From QIJE01 sp048541835 (lineage in GTDB: Bacteria > SZUA-79 > Acidulodesulfobacterales > Acidulodesulfobacteraceae): a stretch of DNA of 54,200 nt. The notes under the pieces are model-generated. The model was not told the origin of the DNA. It saw nothing but the letters and a program-made list of their open reading frames with translations, and searched no databases. Each line of letters begins with the position of its first letter. The first letter of the stretch is position 1. A program made the translations under genes and the position numbers. Positions 42,175 through 52,221 of the stretch are shown here, in pieces. The DNA lies in assembly GCF_048541835.1 (NCBI RefSeq), contig NZ_JBLEOY010000004.1:1-54200 (forward strand). The letters are read 5' to 3'.

Positions 42175-42252
42175 TTTGATTAATTTTTTAATCTGTAATA
42201 TATTAACTATTACTAATGCATGTAATTAATGATTATTTGGAGGAAATACGCC

Positions 42253-43644
42253 ATGTCGTCTAAAAAGAAAAACATAATTACAGATAATAACGATAGCATT
42301 GCCACGACTTATGCAAGCAGATTCTTTTCCGAGTCTATCCCCAAACATGATATTCCAGATAAAGGAATAGGCTCCGATGTCGCATATCAAATAATTCACG
42401 ATGAACTGAATATCGATGGAAATCCGTCTTTAAATTTAGCCTCTTTTGTTACAACATGGATGGATCCAAATGCGGAAAAACTTATAATCGAGACCATGAA
42501 TAAGAACCTTGTAGACCAAGATGAATATCCTCAAACCGGCGTCATACGGGAACGCATCGTCAATATGCTTGCAAGATTGTTTAATGCACCCGGCAATAAT
42601 CAACATACGGGAACGGCGACCGTCGGTTCGTCGGAGGCCATAATGCTCGGACTTTTAGCCCATAAATGGAATTTTAGAAAGAAAATGCAGGGGTTAAATA
42701 GAGACAGCAGCAAACCGAACATCGTAATAGGGGCGGATGTACATATAGTATGGGAAAAATTTGCCCGTTATTTTGATGTTGAGATGAGAATCATTCCGAT
42801 GAAAAAAGGAAAATATATATTGGACGTAGACGACGTCAAAAAAAATATCGACGAAAATACGATTTGCGTCGGCGCGGTTTTGGGTACTACTTTCACGGGG
42901 CAGATTGACCCTATTGAAGAAATAAACGAAATGTTAGAGAATGTAAAAAAACAAAAGGGGTGGGATATTCCTATCCACGTAGACGGAGCCAGCGGAGGGT
43001 TTATAGTACCATTCTTGTATCCTGACATGAAATGGGATTTCAGGCTCTCGCACGTCAAGTCTATAAACGTTTCCGGACACAAATATGGCCTTGTTTATCC
43101 TGGCATAGGGTGGCTTATATTTAAGGATAAAACCGAATTACCCGAAGACCTGATATTCTACGTGAATTATTTAGGGGGTGAGGAAGCTACTTATACGCTG
43201 AATTTTTCGCGCGGAAGTTCAATGATGATTGTTCAATATTACAACCTTTTAATGCTGGGAAAAGACGGATATAAACGCATAATGGAAAATACTTTTAAAA
43301 ATGCCGTTTATCTTTTGGAAAAAATAAAAGGGATAGATTTTTTAGAACCGGTCTTGGAAACCATAAAACTGCCCATAATTACTGCATCTATCAAAAAAGG
43401 ATCCGGGTTCGACGTTTTTCAATTATCGGCAAGATTAAAAGAAAGAGGCTGGATCGTTCCTGCGTATAATTTACCTAAGGATGCCGAAGATGTTAAAATT
43501 TTAAGGATAGTTATAAGAGAGAATTTTAGCAGCGATATGGCGGATATTTTGATTTCGGATATAATCCGTTTGGCAAAAGAATTAACTGGTAAAGAACATA
43601 AAAAAACGACGCCCGGCAATTCAATACATAAACATATTTGTTAA
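42253..43644 (+). CDS. gadB: Glutamate decarboxylase
   Basis: About 463 residues from the ATG at 42253 (TTGGAGGAAA in front); the longer frame to 42229 lacks a ribosome site. PLP-dependent group II decarboxylase: TGTATVGSSEAIMLGLLAHK near 116, HVDGASGGFIVPFL, and NVSGHKYGLVYPG with the PLP lysine at about 277. It turns glutamate into GABA and uses up a proton, giving acid tolerance. The C-terminal HKHIC keeps the His-Lys-His tail typical of the enzyme's pH switch. No GadC antiporter is nearby. Confidence 0.93.
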   Translation: MSSKKKNIITDNNDSIATTYASRFFSESIPKHDIPDKGIGSDVAYQIIHDELNIDGNPSLNLASFVTTWMDPNAEKLIIETMNKNLVDQDEYPQTGVIRERIVNMLARLFNAPGNNQHTGTATVGSSEAIMLGLLAHKWNFRKKMQGLNRDSSKPNIVIGADVHIVWEKFARYFDVEMRIIPMKKGKYILDVDDVKKNIDENTICVGAVLGTTFTGQIDPIEEINEMLENVKKQKGWDIPIHVDGASGGFIVPFLYPDMKWDFRLSHVKSINVSGHKYGLVYPGIGWLIFKDKTELPEDLIFYVNYLGGEEATYTLNFSRGSSMMIVQYYNLLMLGKDGYKRIMENTFKNAVYLLEKIKGIDFLEPVLETIKLPIITASIKKGSGFDVFQLSARLKERGWIVPAYNLPKDAEDVKILRIVIRENFSSDMADILISDIIRLAKELTGKEHKKTTPGNSIHKHIC

Positions 43645-43679
43645 ATTTATAAACCAAGTGACCCTAATGACTTGAATGC

Positions 43680-45749
43680 CTATACTGCTTTCTCGACCTC
43701 AACCGAAGTCGAGAAAAAGGTTGCTCCGCCGCCGATATCGGATAGACTATCGGACGTTAAGGCATTTATTCCGCTGCCGTTTTTGTAATTTTCTCTGCGC
43801 CATAAACCCGTAGAAACTACGACGCCCGGCAAAACCGAGTCTATTACTTTGGCTTTTATAACTATACGTCCGCGTTTATTTTCAACTATGACCAAATCGC
43901 CATCTTCAATTCCTCTATATTCAGCATCTTCCGTACTCATCTCTAAAAGCGGCTCCCGCGCTTTAATTATAAAAGACGGAATATCAGTAAAAGTAGAATT
44001 TAAAAAAAAGTGATTGGGCGGCGTAATAAGCGTTAACGGAAAATCGACTTCAGGCTCGGCAAGAGGTGCCTCGTTTTCTTCGACGGCATTTGCGAAGCGT
44101 GATTCTTTAATCGGCTTATAATCCGGCATATCGCACAATCCCGATTCCAAGGCCTTTTCACTCTTAAACTCAATTTTACCGGAGGGGGTGAGAAAACCGT
44201 CGGAAAACGGATAACCGGAAACATTCAACATGATAAATCGCTCCTTTTTAAGGCGCTCAAACGTTATTCCTTTACGATGCCAATATGGAATATCTAAAGC
44301 CTGACGGGCTATATCTTCCTCCGAGTCTAAAAAACATGATTCTGTAAATCCAAAAGCATGCGCTATAAGCTTAAATACATCTATATTGGGCTTAGCCTCA
44401 CCCATTTTGGTTATCACGGGTTCCGCCCATTGAACCGAAGTATGCCAGTAGCTTATATATAAATCTGCATGTTCAAAACTTGTCGTTGCGGGTAATATTA
44501 TATCCGCCCACTTAGCGGTATCCGTCATTACCTGTTCATGTACGATCGTAAAAAGGTCTTCCCTTGCCAAACCCTTTAAGACTAAATTTTGATTCGGTGC
44601 TACAATAGCCGGATTGCTGTTGTAAACGTAAAGCGAGCGTACCGGCGGATTAAGTTCGCATAATGCCTTACCGAGCCGAACCATATTTACGGTCCTTGGG
44701 GAATTCTTAATCAAATCAGGTCTTTCTAACGCATTATTATTTAAGGGAAAATACCCCGAATTTGATTTTATGGCACCCCCGCCCTTGTCTTGCCATGCAC
44801 CGGTCAATGCGGGAAGTAATGAAATAAGCCATGTATTCATACCGCCGTTATTGTGATGCTGAAGACCATTTCCAATGCGTATCAGACTCGGTTTCGTCTC
44901 GGCATAAACCTTTGCCAGCCCCTCAATCCGTTCTTTGGTGATACCAGTTAAATCCGCAACTCGCTCCGGGGGATATTCCATCGCTTTTGCATAAAATTCC
45001 CTAAATCCGTACGAATATTTTTCTAAAAATGTTTTATCGGCTAAATCATCTCTCAATATAATATGGGCTAAACCCAGAGCCAATGCGCCGTCCGAACCGG
45101 GTAAAATCAAATAAAAATCATCTGCCCATCTTGCCGTCTTATTCCGATGAACATCTATAGCTATAATCTTAGCACCGTTCTTGCGGGCATTATCGGCAAA
45201 GATAGCCTGATGCATATTGGTTTCTAGAGCATTAATCCCCCAAAATATTATAAGTTTAGAATTAATCGTATCTATAGGGTTTGTGCCGATAGAGTCGCCG
45301 TAAGCCAATTTATATCCTAAGGTTCCTGCGGTAGAACAGATTGTACGCTTAAGCCTTGTCGCGCCTATCTTGTTAAAAAGGCGCCTGTCCATAGAGGAAT
45401 GATTTATCACGCCTTCGGTCCCTCCGTAGGAATAAGGCAAAATGCTTTCGGGACCGTATGCTGTTAAAAGGTTTTTCCAGCGTTTAACAATTTCTCCTAC
45501 GGCGGTTGCCCAGCTTATCTTTTCAAACTTGCCGCTTCCCTTCTCCCCGACCCTGCGCATAGGATATAATATTCGAGAGGGATTATATATGCGCTTCGGA
45601 TAAGCGCGAACTTTTTCGCAAATAACCCCTTTGGTTATAGGGTGAGACGGGTCACCCCCAACTTTAACTATTTTTCCTCCGTCTATTCCTACCCTTAAGG
45701 AGCAGGTGTCGGGGCAGTCGTGCGGGCAAACGGAATAACGAATCTCCAT
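43680..45749 (-). CDS. Molybdopterin-dependent oxidoreductase
   Basis: About 689 residues. YSVCPHDCPDTCSLRVGID and GVICEK hold the N-terminal [4Fe-4S] cysteines. WATAVGEIVKRW, the PYSYGGTEGVINHSSMD segment and the C-terminal molydopterin-dinucleotide-binding domain (LLEMSTEDAEYRGIEDGDLV) follow. No twin-arginine signal, so it is probably cytoplasmic. There is no neighbouring ferredoxin or membrane-anchor subunit, and the substrate is unknown. I use the ATG at 45749 with GAGG upstream. It is 35 bp downstream of mnmG on the same strand. Confidence 0.85.
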   Translation of the reverse strand: MEIRYSVCPHDCPDTCSLRVGIDGGKIVKVGGDPSHPITKGVICEKVRAYPKRIYNPSRILYPMRRVGEKGSGKFEKISWATAVGEIVKRWKNLLTAYGPESILPYSYGGTEGVINHSSMDRRLFNKIGATRLKRTICSTAGTLGYKLAYGDSIGTNPIDTINSKLIIFWGINALETNMHQAIFADNARKNGAKIIAIDVHRNKTARWADDFYLILPGSDGALALGLAHIILRDDLADKTFLEKYSYGFREFYAKAMEYPPERVADLTGITKERIEGLAKVYAETKPSLIRIGNGLQHHNNGGMNTWLISLLPALTGAWQDKGGGAIKSNSGYFPLNNNALERPDLIKNSPRTVNMVRLGKALCELNPPVRSLYVYNSNPAIVAPNQNLVLKGLAREDLFTIVHEQVMTDTAKWADIILPATTSFEHADLYISYWHTSVQWAEPVITKMGEAKPNIDVFKLIAHAFGFTESCFLDSEEDIARQALDIPYWHRKGITFERLKKERFIMLNVSGYPFSDGFLTPSGKIEFKSEKALESGLCDMPDYKPIKESRFANAVEENEAPLAEPEVDFPLTLITPPNHFFLNSTFTDIPSFIIKAREPLLEMSTEDAEYRGIEDGDLVIVENKRGRIVIKAKVIDSVLPGVVVSTGLWRRENYKNGSGINALTSDSLSDIGGGATFFSTSVEVEKAV

Positions 45750-45784
45750 CGGTTCAATCCTCAATTAAAATTAAATTAGCTGAA

Positions 45785-47608
45785 TTAAGATTTTCGGCAC
45801 CTCATTAATAAAATACCGACTGCAGCAGGCGTAACGCCTGAAATTCTGCCGGCTTCGGCAACGGTTTCAGGCTTAATTTTATTAAGTTTTTCTACTACCT
45901 CAAGCGATAAGCCCGGAATAACCTTAAAATCAATATCCTTATCCAACTTAACATTCTCGAATTTTTTTAGTCGATCTATCTCTTCTCTTTGTCTGTTGAT
46001 ATAACCCTCGTACTTAATAAAAAGCTTAACTCTATTCAATATATCCGTATCGTAATGGTTAGACTCCGTTCCTATCCCGGTATTAAATGCAGCCTCCAGA
46101 TTTACGACGGAAAAATCCGGTCGTTTTAACATATTGTAATATTTGCCATTTTCGTATGTTTTTAAAAAGGATAACAGTTCATTAAATTTGAATAGCCTGT
46201 CTTTATAGACGGAGTATCTTTCTTCGCCTAACAGCCCTATTCTCTTGCCATACTCACAAAGCCTGAAGTCTGCATTGTCTTCCCGCAACAAAAGCCTGTA
46301 TTCTGCCCGCGACGTAAACATTCTGTAAGGCTCATTAGTCCCAAGTACAATCAAATCGTCTATTAATACCCCGATATATGCATCATCCCTTCTGAGTATT
46401 AAGGGGGCTTCGCCCTTAATTTTTAGAACGGCGTTAATTCCCGCAATAATCCCTTGCGCCGCCGCTTCCTCGTAACCGGACGTTCCGTTAATCTGCCCCG
46501 CTAAAAATAGATTTTCTATAATTTTGGTCTCCAACGAATGTTTAAGCTGGGTAGGCAGAACATAATCGTATTCGATGGCATATCCCGACCTCATGATGTT
46601 AACATTTTTCAACCCTTCTATTGTTCTTAAAAACTTAAGCTGGGTATTCAACGGCAAGCTTGTTGAAAGCCCGTTAGGATAGTATTCCACGGAATCAAGG
46701 CTTTCTCTTTCCAAAAACACCTGGTGCCTTTCTTTGTCTTTAAATCTTACGACCTTATCCTCTATGGAAGGACAGTACCTCGGTCCAACACCCTTAATAA
46801 CGCCGCAATATAAGGGTGATTTATCCAAATCGTTTAAAACGATATTGTGAGTTTTTTCGTTTGTATAAGTCATGTAGCAGCTTATACTATTCGAAATCTT
46901 TTTATCCTCAATGGAAAATGGAATAAAATCATCTTCGCCTTTTTGCTCTTCGAGTCTCGAAAAATCAATTGTTCTGCCGTCTAAACGGGGGGTAGTTCCG
47001 GTTTTAAGTCTTCCAAGTTCAAAGCCGTTTTCGATTAAACTTAATGATAACTTATCGGCGGCAAAATCCCCCGCCCTTCCGGCGTTATAACTAAAAAGAC
47101 CGATATGGACCAGCCCCTTTAAGAATGTTCCGGTAGTCAAAATAACCGCGCTTGAATAAAGCCGCTCGCCCGCCCATAAAACAACTCCGGAGACCTTTCT
47201 CTGTTCAATTATTAAAGAATCGACCATGGATTGTATTATCGTCAAGCCATACTCCGATTCCAATGCGGTTTTCATATAAGTTTTATAGCGAAACATATCT
47301 GCTTGAGCACGTGAAGACCGTACGGCCGGACCCTTTCTCGTATTAAGCGTTCTGAACTGAATGCCGGTTCTATCGATAGCCCTCCCCATTTCTCCGCCAA
47401 GGGCATCGACTTCCCTTACGAGATGCCCCTTGGCCAAACCGCCTATGGCCGGATTACAAGACATCTGTCCGATATTGTCCAAGTTAATAGTAATAACGGC
47501 GGTCCTTAATCCCATTCTTGCGGCTGCCAGAGACGCTTCTATACCGGCATGCCCCGCCCCTACGACGATTACGTCATAAAAATTATCTTCATTTTTTTTT
47601 ATAAACAT
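45785..47608 (-). CDS. mnmG: tRNA uridine-34 carboxymethylaminomethyl modification enzyme MnmG
   Basis: 607 residues. The FAD-binding loop VVGAGHAGIEASLAAARMG near 15, SCNPAIGGLAKGHLVREVDA near 50, and GPRYCPSIEDKVVRFKD near 275 are GidA/MnmG signatures, as are QINGTSGYEEAAAQG near 370 and the C-terminal KINELK-like helix. With MnmE it makes the cmnm5 side chain of U34 in tRNAs. Slightly shorter than E. coli MnmG but complete. Confidence 0.96.
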   Translation of the reverse strand: MFIKKNEDNFYDVIVVGAGHAGIEASLAAARMGLRTAVITINLDNIGQMSCNPAIGGLAKGHLVREVDALGGEMGRAIDRTGIQFRTLNTRKGPAVRSSRAQADMFRYKTYMKTALESEYGLTIIQSMVDSLIIEQRKVSGVVLWAGERLYSSAVILTTGTFLKGLVHIGLFSYNAGRAGDFAADKLSLSLIENGFELGRLKTGTTPRLDGRTIDFSRLEEQKGEDDFIPFSIEDKKISNSISCYMTYTNEKTHNIVLNDLDKSPLYCGVIKGVGPRYCPSIEDKVVRFKDKERHQVFLERESLDSVEYYPNGLSTSLPLNTQLKFLRTIEGLKNVNIMRSGYAIEYDYVLPTQLKHSLETKIIENLFLAGQINGTSGYEEAAAQGIIAGINAVLKIKGEAPLILRRDDAYIGVLIDDLIVLGTNEPYRMFTSRAEYRLLLREDNADFRLCEYGKRIGLLGEERYSVYKDRLFKFNELLSFLKTYENGKYYNMLKRPDFSVVNLEAAFNTGIGTESNHYDTDILNRVKLFIKYEGYINRQREEIDRLKKFENVKLDKDIDFKVIPGLSLEVVEKLNKIKPETVAEAGRISGVTPAAVGILLMRCRKS

Positions 47609-47695
47609 ATTAATAATTAATTTCTAAAGAAAAATATTTTTACTTATTATACAAAAATAAGAGGCTTTAATAAAACCTATTTTGTGGCAGCCGAA

Positions 47696-47730
47696 TTACA
47701 ATTTTACATAGCTTCAATGTAAAATTGTAA
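47696..47730. repeat. 14-bp perfect inverted repeat between mnmG and the receptor gene
   Basis: Arms 47696-47709 and 47717-47730 around a 7-base loop. No T-tract follows on either strand. It is 13 bp before the PHO-box-like site, so a regulatory role is possible. Confidence 0.7.
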
Positions 47731-47742
47731 CAGAAATTTAAT

Positions 47743-47769
47743 CTGAATGTCATAAAACCGTAATATTAG
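47743..47769 (+). promoter_or_regulatory. PHO-box-like site upstream of the TonB-dependent receptor
   Basis: TGTCATAAAACCGTAAT closely follows the PhoB consensus of two TGTCAT-like direct repeats 11 bp apart. The same element, with one base changed, is found at 54003-54019 upstream of another exported protein. Confidence 0.55.
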
Positions 47770-47866
47770 TTTAGTAAAATAAATAAAGGCCATTAAAATA
47801 ATTAATGGCATATTTTAAGCATGGAAACGACTTAAACCAAAAAAGAACGATAATACTGGAGGAATT

Positions 47867-50266
47867 ATGAAAGGCAGCTATTTATTCATTGTTGCAACTA
47901 TGATAGTTATGCTTGCATTCGGCGCCGGGCTTGCAAATGCAGAAGAGGGGACAAGCAGCATTATTAATTCTAAGGAAATAATTTTAGGAAAAGCACTTGT
48001 GAGCGCAAAGAAAGTATCTAAAACCGAACAGTTAAAGAAAAAACTCTTTAAATCATCTTATTCAGGATCTCTGATTACTAAAAAAGAGATTAAAACCTTA
48101 AATAATCCGATGACGGGCATCGCCTCTATATTGTCAACCAAACCAAGCATTAGCGCCAGTTCGTTCGGCCCTAACGGAATGCGGACGCATATTGAAATGA
48201 GGGCGTTTAACAGCGGACAAATAACAGAATCTTTTGACGGCATACCTCTTAATAGCCTTTTTGACGGCGGCTCTCAGAATTTTGCTTCCGTAAGGAATAA
48301 TGTACCTTTCACTTTAGGCGACGTTTCATCAATCAACATTTACAGAGGAATAAATAATCCGAGTGTCAGTTCCTTTAATTCTTTAGGCGGCACTATAAAT
48401 TACAATCCCCTATTGCCGTCCTATAAAGCAAACGGCGAGATATTCGGCGGATACGGTTCTTATGCCACAAGAAAATACGGATTTTATGTGAATACCGGCA
48501 CTCTTCCCGGAGATATCAGAATGTACATCCGTGCAACGAAAAACGACTCCAACGGATGGATAAAAAATACCGAGGATAAAAACAATTCATACTATATTTC
48601 ATTGATTAAGCCGTACAATGAGGACAGGTCAGATATATCGTTAATTTATATGCGAAACGACAATGTGGGCAAAACTCCGCATTCTATCCCCCTTCCACTT
48701 GAGCAGAAATACGGATTTACCTATAACTGGCCGACTTCTATCGACAAAAGCAATAACATCGACGATAGTTATTATGTAATTCTTAGTTTAAAAAATTACG
48801 TAAATAAAGATTTTAATTTTCAAAATAAAATTTTTTATCATAATAATCGTTACTTAAGAACGTCATATTCTAATCCTCAGTGTATGACTGATGTCTACAA
48901 TAATCCGTCAAGCCCCATTTATAATGCGGCGGAACAAGGAGTGTGCAGTTCGATAACGATAGACGGACAGCAGCCGTTTTATTTGCCGAATCAATCTGAA
49001 GGCTGGGTATATCCGTCTTCTACGAACACTTACAATCCCGAAGCACTATTCGGCTCGAGCAATTACGGAACCGATTATCATCTTTATATAGAAAACATGA
49101 ATGAAGCAGGAGATATTCCGCAATTTAATATACAATTACCGCAAAATAAAATAACGTTCGGCGGCAAATTTTTCTTCGGCAATGTTCGTTCCGCGGAGTT
49201 TTGGTACGGCAATTCAAATGTACCCGAGGCCACTTCCTATAACAACGCATGGAATGAGCATGATACAAGAACCAACGATACCTTATACGTTCAAGATAAA
49301 ATATACCTGATAAATAACAAACTCAGTATAGAACCCGGTATAAAATACAACACAACCAATACAACATCCGCGGACAATCGGGGTTATTACTACAAGATGG
49401 GCGGAACCGAGTCTAATACATTTACTTATTATGAGCCCTCAGTCGGCATTAGCTACCAACCGTTAAAAAATTGGATCGTTTACGGTGCTTGGGGTAGAAT
49501 TCAAAAAGTTCCGAATATCAGCGCTTATTATGATTTAGTAGGGTCTGCAAATGGACACACTTACACTCCGCCGCTAACGGTCAAACCGGAATACGTAACG
49601 GATTATGAGCTTGGAACCAGATACAAATACGCCGGGTTGCATTTATCGCTAAATGGTTATAAAGAGCTTTTTGAGAATACTTTTAGCCACTTTTATAATC
49701 CTTCCCTGGGTGTATCCCTTGAATACAACAGCGGTAATTCAATGTATGAGGGTATAGAATTAGCTTTAAATTATAAAATAGATAGATACTTGAAACTATT
49801 TGGCAACTGGTCGTATAACACCGCAATATACACGTCGGATTACAAGGGGAATTATGGAACCATAGAAGCCGGAGATCATATCGCAAATGTTCCAAGACAT
49901 TTGGCGAATATAGGATTTGACGGTTATACATCAAATTCGCAATTAAGATTGTGGGGAACATATACCGGGCAATCCGCATTCAATTATATAAACGGCGTGC
50001 CGTCGGGTAAACATTACGGAGGCTACTGGGTATTCAACGTATATTTAAACCACTATTTTAACTTTGACGCAATGGGCGGTGCATTGAAAAAAATGCACCT
50101 TAGAGGAGTTACTCTTTCTTTGAGCATAGATAATATATTAAATAAACATTATAACGCAAATGTATATGAGCACCACGGAACATTGAACGGTTCAAGATAT
50201 TATTACGAAACAGGTTTGCCGGGTCTTCCAAGATTTGCAATGTTGACGGCAGCCGTTAAATTTTAA
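47867..50266 (+). CDS. TonB-dependent outer-membrane receptor
   Basis: 799 residues with a signal peptide (cleavage near ANA, residue 25). The plug domain covers about 55-170 (SGSLITKKEIKTL, MTGIASILSTKPSI, and VSSINIYRGINNPSVSSFNS LGG). The rest is a 22-strand barrel with many Tyr and Asn, ending in TAAVKF, a proper C-terminal aromatic. It imports a ligand with TonB energy. The PHO-box-like site suggests induction by phosphate starvation, so a phosphorylated ligand is possible. A terminator follows. Confidence 0.88.
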   Translation: MKGSYLFIVATMIVMLAFGAGLANAEEGTSSIINSKEIILGKALVSAKKVSKTEQLKKKLFKSSYSGSLITKKEIKTLNNPMTGIASILSTKPSISASSFGPNGMRTHIEMRAFNSGQITESFDGIPLNSLFDGGSQNFASVRNNVPFTLGDVSSINIYRGINNPSVSSFNSLGGTINYNPLLPSYKANGEIFGGYGSYATRKYGFYVNTGTLPGDIRMYIRATKNDSNGWIKNTEDKNNSYYISLIKPYNEDRSDISLIYMRNDNVGKTPHSIPLPLEQKYGFTYNWPTSIDKSNNIDDSYYVILSLKNYVNKDFNFQNKIFYHNNRYLRTSYSNPQCMTDVYNNPSSPIYNAAEQGVCSSITIDGQQPFYLPNQSEGWVYPSSTNTYNPEALFGSSNYGTDYHLYIENMNEAGDIPQFNIQLPQNKITFGGKFFFGNVRSAEFWYGNSNVPEATSYNNAWNEHDTRTNDTLYVQDKIYLINNKLSIEPGIKYNTTNTTSADNRGYYYKMGGTESNTFTYYEPSVGISYQPLKNWIVYGAWGRIQKVPNISAYYDLVGSANGHTYTPPLTVKPEYVTDYELGTRYKYAGLHLSLNGYKELFENTFSHFYNPSLGVSLEYNSGNSMYEGIELALNYKIDRYLKLFGNWSYNTAIYTSDYKGNYGTIEAGDHIANVPRHLANIGFDGYTSNSQLRLWGTYTGQSAFNYINGVPSGKHYGGYWVFNVYLNHYFNFDAMGGALKKMHLRGVTLSLSIDNILNKHYNANVYEHHGTLNGSRYYYETGLPGLPRFAMLTAAVKF

Positions 50267-50301
50267 GCCTGATTCCCTCTCTCTTATAAAGTGGTTGGGT
50301 T

Positions 50302-50342
50302 CCATTACAGGAGAACTTACAGTTCTCCTGTAATGGTTTTTT
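50302..50342 (+). terminator. Rho-independent terminator after the receptor gene
   Basis: A 16-bp perfect stem (50302-50317 with 50321-50336), a 3-base loop and six T residues, 35 bp after the stop. Confidence 0.95.
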
Positions 50343-50412
50343 ATAGTTAAACGTTGATAACTTTTATAACTGTCACTGTTTTTATTAAATTATTTAAATT
50401 CAAAGGAGAATT

Positions 50413-51228
50413 ATGAGAAAAAAAAACACAAATTCAATTAATTTAACCTATTTTTCCGTTCCTTTATTATTATTATTTCTTTTAGCTTCTTTTATCGCAT
50501 TTTCGCCGATCTCGGCACATGCCCTTTTAAAATGGCAGGTAAGTTACAAGAAGTCATTGGGATTATTAAAGTCTAAGAAATATGATTCAGCCTTAAAAGA
50601 AGCAAAAAAAGCACTTAAAGAAAATAAAAACACATACACGCTTGAATTGAACGGAAACATACTTCAATTCTTAAAGAAATTCAAACTTAGTAACCATTAT
50701 TTTAAAAAATCTCTTGCTTACGCCGTATTTAATGCCTCTAAAAAGAGTTCAACCGATAAAAGAATAGATAAATTTATAAGTATGGCTAAAAACAACATTG
50801 GTTTAAATTATTTATTAATCGGCAACGACCTATTGAAAAAAAACGAAACCGAGAATGCATTAAATAGTTATAAAAAGGGGTTGGCTTATGCTAATGCAAA
50901 ACGTTTAAAAAATATGTTAATGCTTAATTCCGCAATAGGTTATGAAAAAATTAGTAAATTTAAACTTGCAAAAAATTATGCTAAAAAGGTAATCGCAAAC
51001 AGTCCTAAAAATCCGTTTGCCCATTTTATAACGGGAAGGGCCGAATACGGCTTAAACGAACTTGATCTTGCCGCAGAAAATTTTAAATCCGCCGTTAATT
51101 TGTTACCTTCGAATAAAATATTCAGAAAAGCGTTAGAGACCGCGGAAGAAAAAATACGGGCAATAAACAAGAGTAATAAGAAAAACGTTTCCGGCATTAA
51201 AAAGAATTTACGCAATCTATTCAAATAA
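50413..51228 (+). CDS. TPR-repeat exported protein
   Basis: 271 residues with an N-terminal signal (core VPLLLLFLLASFIAF, cleavage near AHA, residue 36). Tetratricopeptide-like helices follow: SLGLLKSKKYDSALKEAKKA, NDLLKKNETENALNSYKKGL and AEYGLNELDLAAENFKSAVN. Very lysine-rich. Probably a periplasmic scaffold; partner unknown. It has its own ribosome site (AAGGAG). Confidence 0.75.
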   Translation: MRKKNTNSINLTYFSVPLLLLFLLASFIAFSPISAHALLKWQVSYKKSLGLLKSKKYDSALKEAKKALKENKNTYTLELNGNILQFLKKFKLSNHYFKKSLAYAVFNASKKSSTDKRIDKFISMAKNNIGLNYLLIGNDLLKKNETENALNSYKKGLAYANAKRLKNMLMLNSAIGYEKISKFKLAKNYAKKVIANSPKNPFAHFITGRAEYGLNELDLAAENFKSAVNLLPSNKIFRKALETAEEKIRAINKSNKKNVSGIKKNLRNLFK

Positions 51229-51529
51229 TAATACATATACGTAGAGGAGATAATACTTAAACGAAAAAAGGCCACTAGCCATTGTCCTTACCGTTGCTTT
51301 TAGGCATAATCTGAAAGCGAATAAAAATATTTTTTGACTGCTATAAAAACCACCCGGATATTTTTAAGCACTCAATATTACCGTAAATAATCTATTAATT
51401 GCGCGGCATGTTCTTTATATAGGTCATGCCGCCGCTCCGGTAAGGCTTTAGATGCTTTAATTCTACGATGGCAAGTTTACTTTTATAATTAAGGGTACAA
51501 TAATCAATATATTAGGGAGGTGAAGAAAA
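51229..51529. other. Intergenic with a small hairpin
   Basis: An 8-bp inverted repeat (51403-51410 with 51425-51432, 14-base loop) about 100 bp before the antitoxin gene could be an operator or weak terminator. No gene seen. Confidence 0.45.
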
Positions 51530-51805
51530 TTGAAATTTATACCGTCTAGAGATTTGAGATTAAGGACCGGAGAGATATTCGACGAATTAAGGAAAGAAGG
51601 GGAAATGATAGTTACGGCAAATGGCAAGCCGGCTTCTTTAATGATTCCGATTGATGAAACTAATTTGGAACAGACATTATTTTTGATAAGGTCCATAAAA
51701 ACAAAAGAAGCAATAAGAAATATGCGGGAAACAATAAGGAAAAATAAGCTGTCTCATAAAGATATAGAAAAAGAGATAGCGGCCGTTAAGGAGGGAAGAT
51801 GGTAA
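51530..51805 (+). CDS. Phd/YefM-type antitoxin
   Basis: 91 residues beginning at a TTG, with GGGAGGTG 8 bp upstream deciding the start. KFIPSRDLRLRTGEIFDELR followed by IVTANGKPASLMIPI is the Phd/YefM DNA-binding fold; the C-terminal helices are charged and would bind the toxin. The end overlaps the PIN gene by 7 nt. It probably represses its own promoter. Confidence 0.85.
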   Translation: MKFIPSRDLRLRTGEIFDELRKEGEMIVTANGKPASLMIPIDETNLEQTLFLIRSIKTKEAIRNMRETIRKNKLSHKDIEKEIAAVKEGRW

Positions 51806-52212
51806 GAGAAAAAATGATATTTGTTATAGATACGGACGTTTTTTTATCCGGCTTCATTATGTCGTCATATTATCCTGTGCGGCTTATAGATTACTTTTCA
51901 GATGAACGTTTCGCTATTGCGTTAGACGATAGGATTTATTTTGAATATGTTTCGGTTTTAAATAGGGCAGGGTTGGGATTTGAAAGCAGGGACGTTAATT
52001 ATTTATTAAAATTTATAAATGAAATCGCCATGTTCGTCACAGCGGGAAAATTAAACATCGATTTAATCTACTTGTCTGATTTAAAATTTGTGGAAGTTGC
52101 AAAAAGCGCAAGGGTTGATGCTGTAATTACAAATAATGTAGAATATTTCGAATCTGCAAGAGATGTAATTACTGCATTAACCCCTGAGGAAGTTTTTGAA
52201 GAATTACTTTGA
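51799..52212 (+). CDS. PIN-domain toxin
   Basis: 137 residues of the PIN_3 putative toxin group: FVIDTDVFLSGF near 8 (first Asp), ALDDRIYFEYVSVLNRA near 41 (Glu), DLKFVEVAKSARVDAVITNN near 93 (Asp and the final acidic residue). PIN toxins are RNases that need magnesium. It overlaps the antitoxin gene, as expected for a pair. Confidence 0.87.
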   Translation: MVREKMIFVIDTDVFLSGFIMSSYYPVRLIDYFSDERFAIALDDRIYFEYVSVLNRAGLGFESRDVNYLLKFINEIAMFVTAGKLNIDLIYLSDLKFVEVAKSARVDAVITNNVEYFESARDVITALTPEEVFEELL

Positions 52213-52221
52213 TAATACCTG

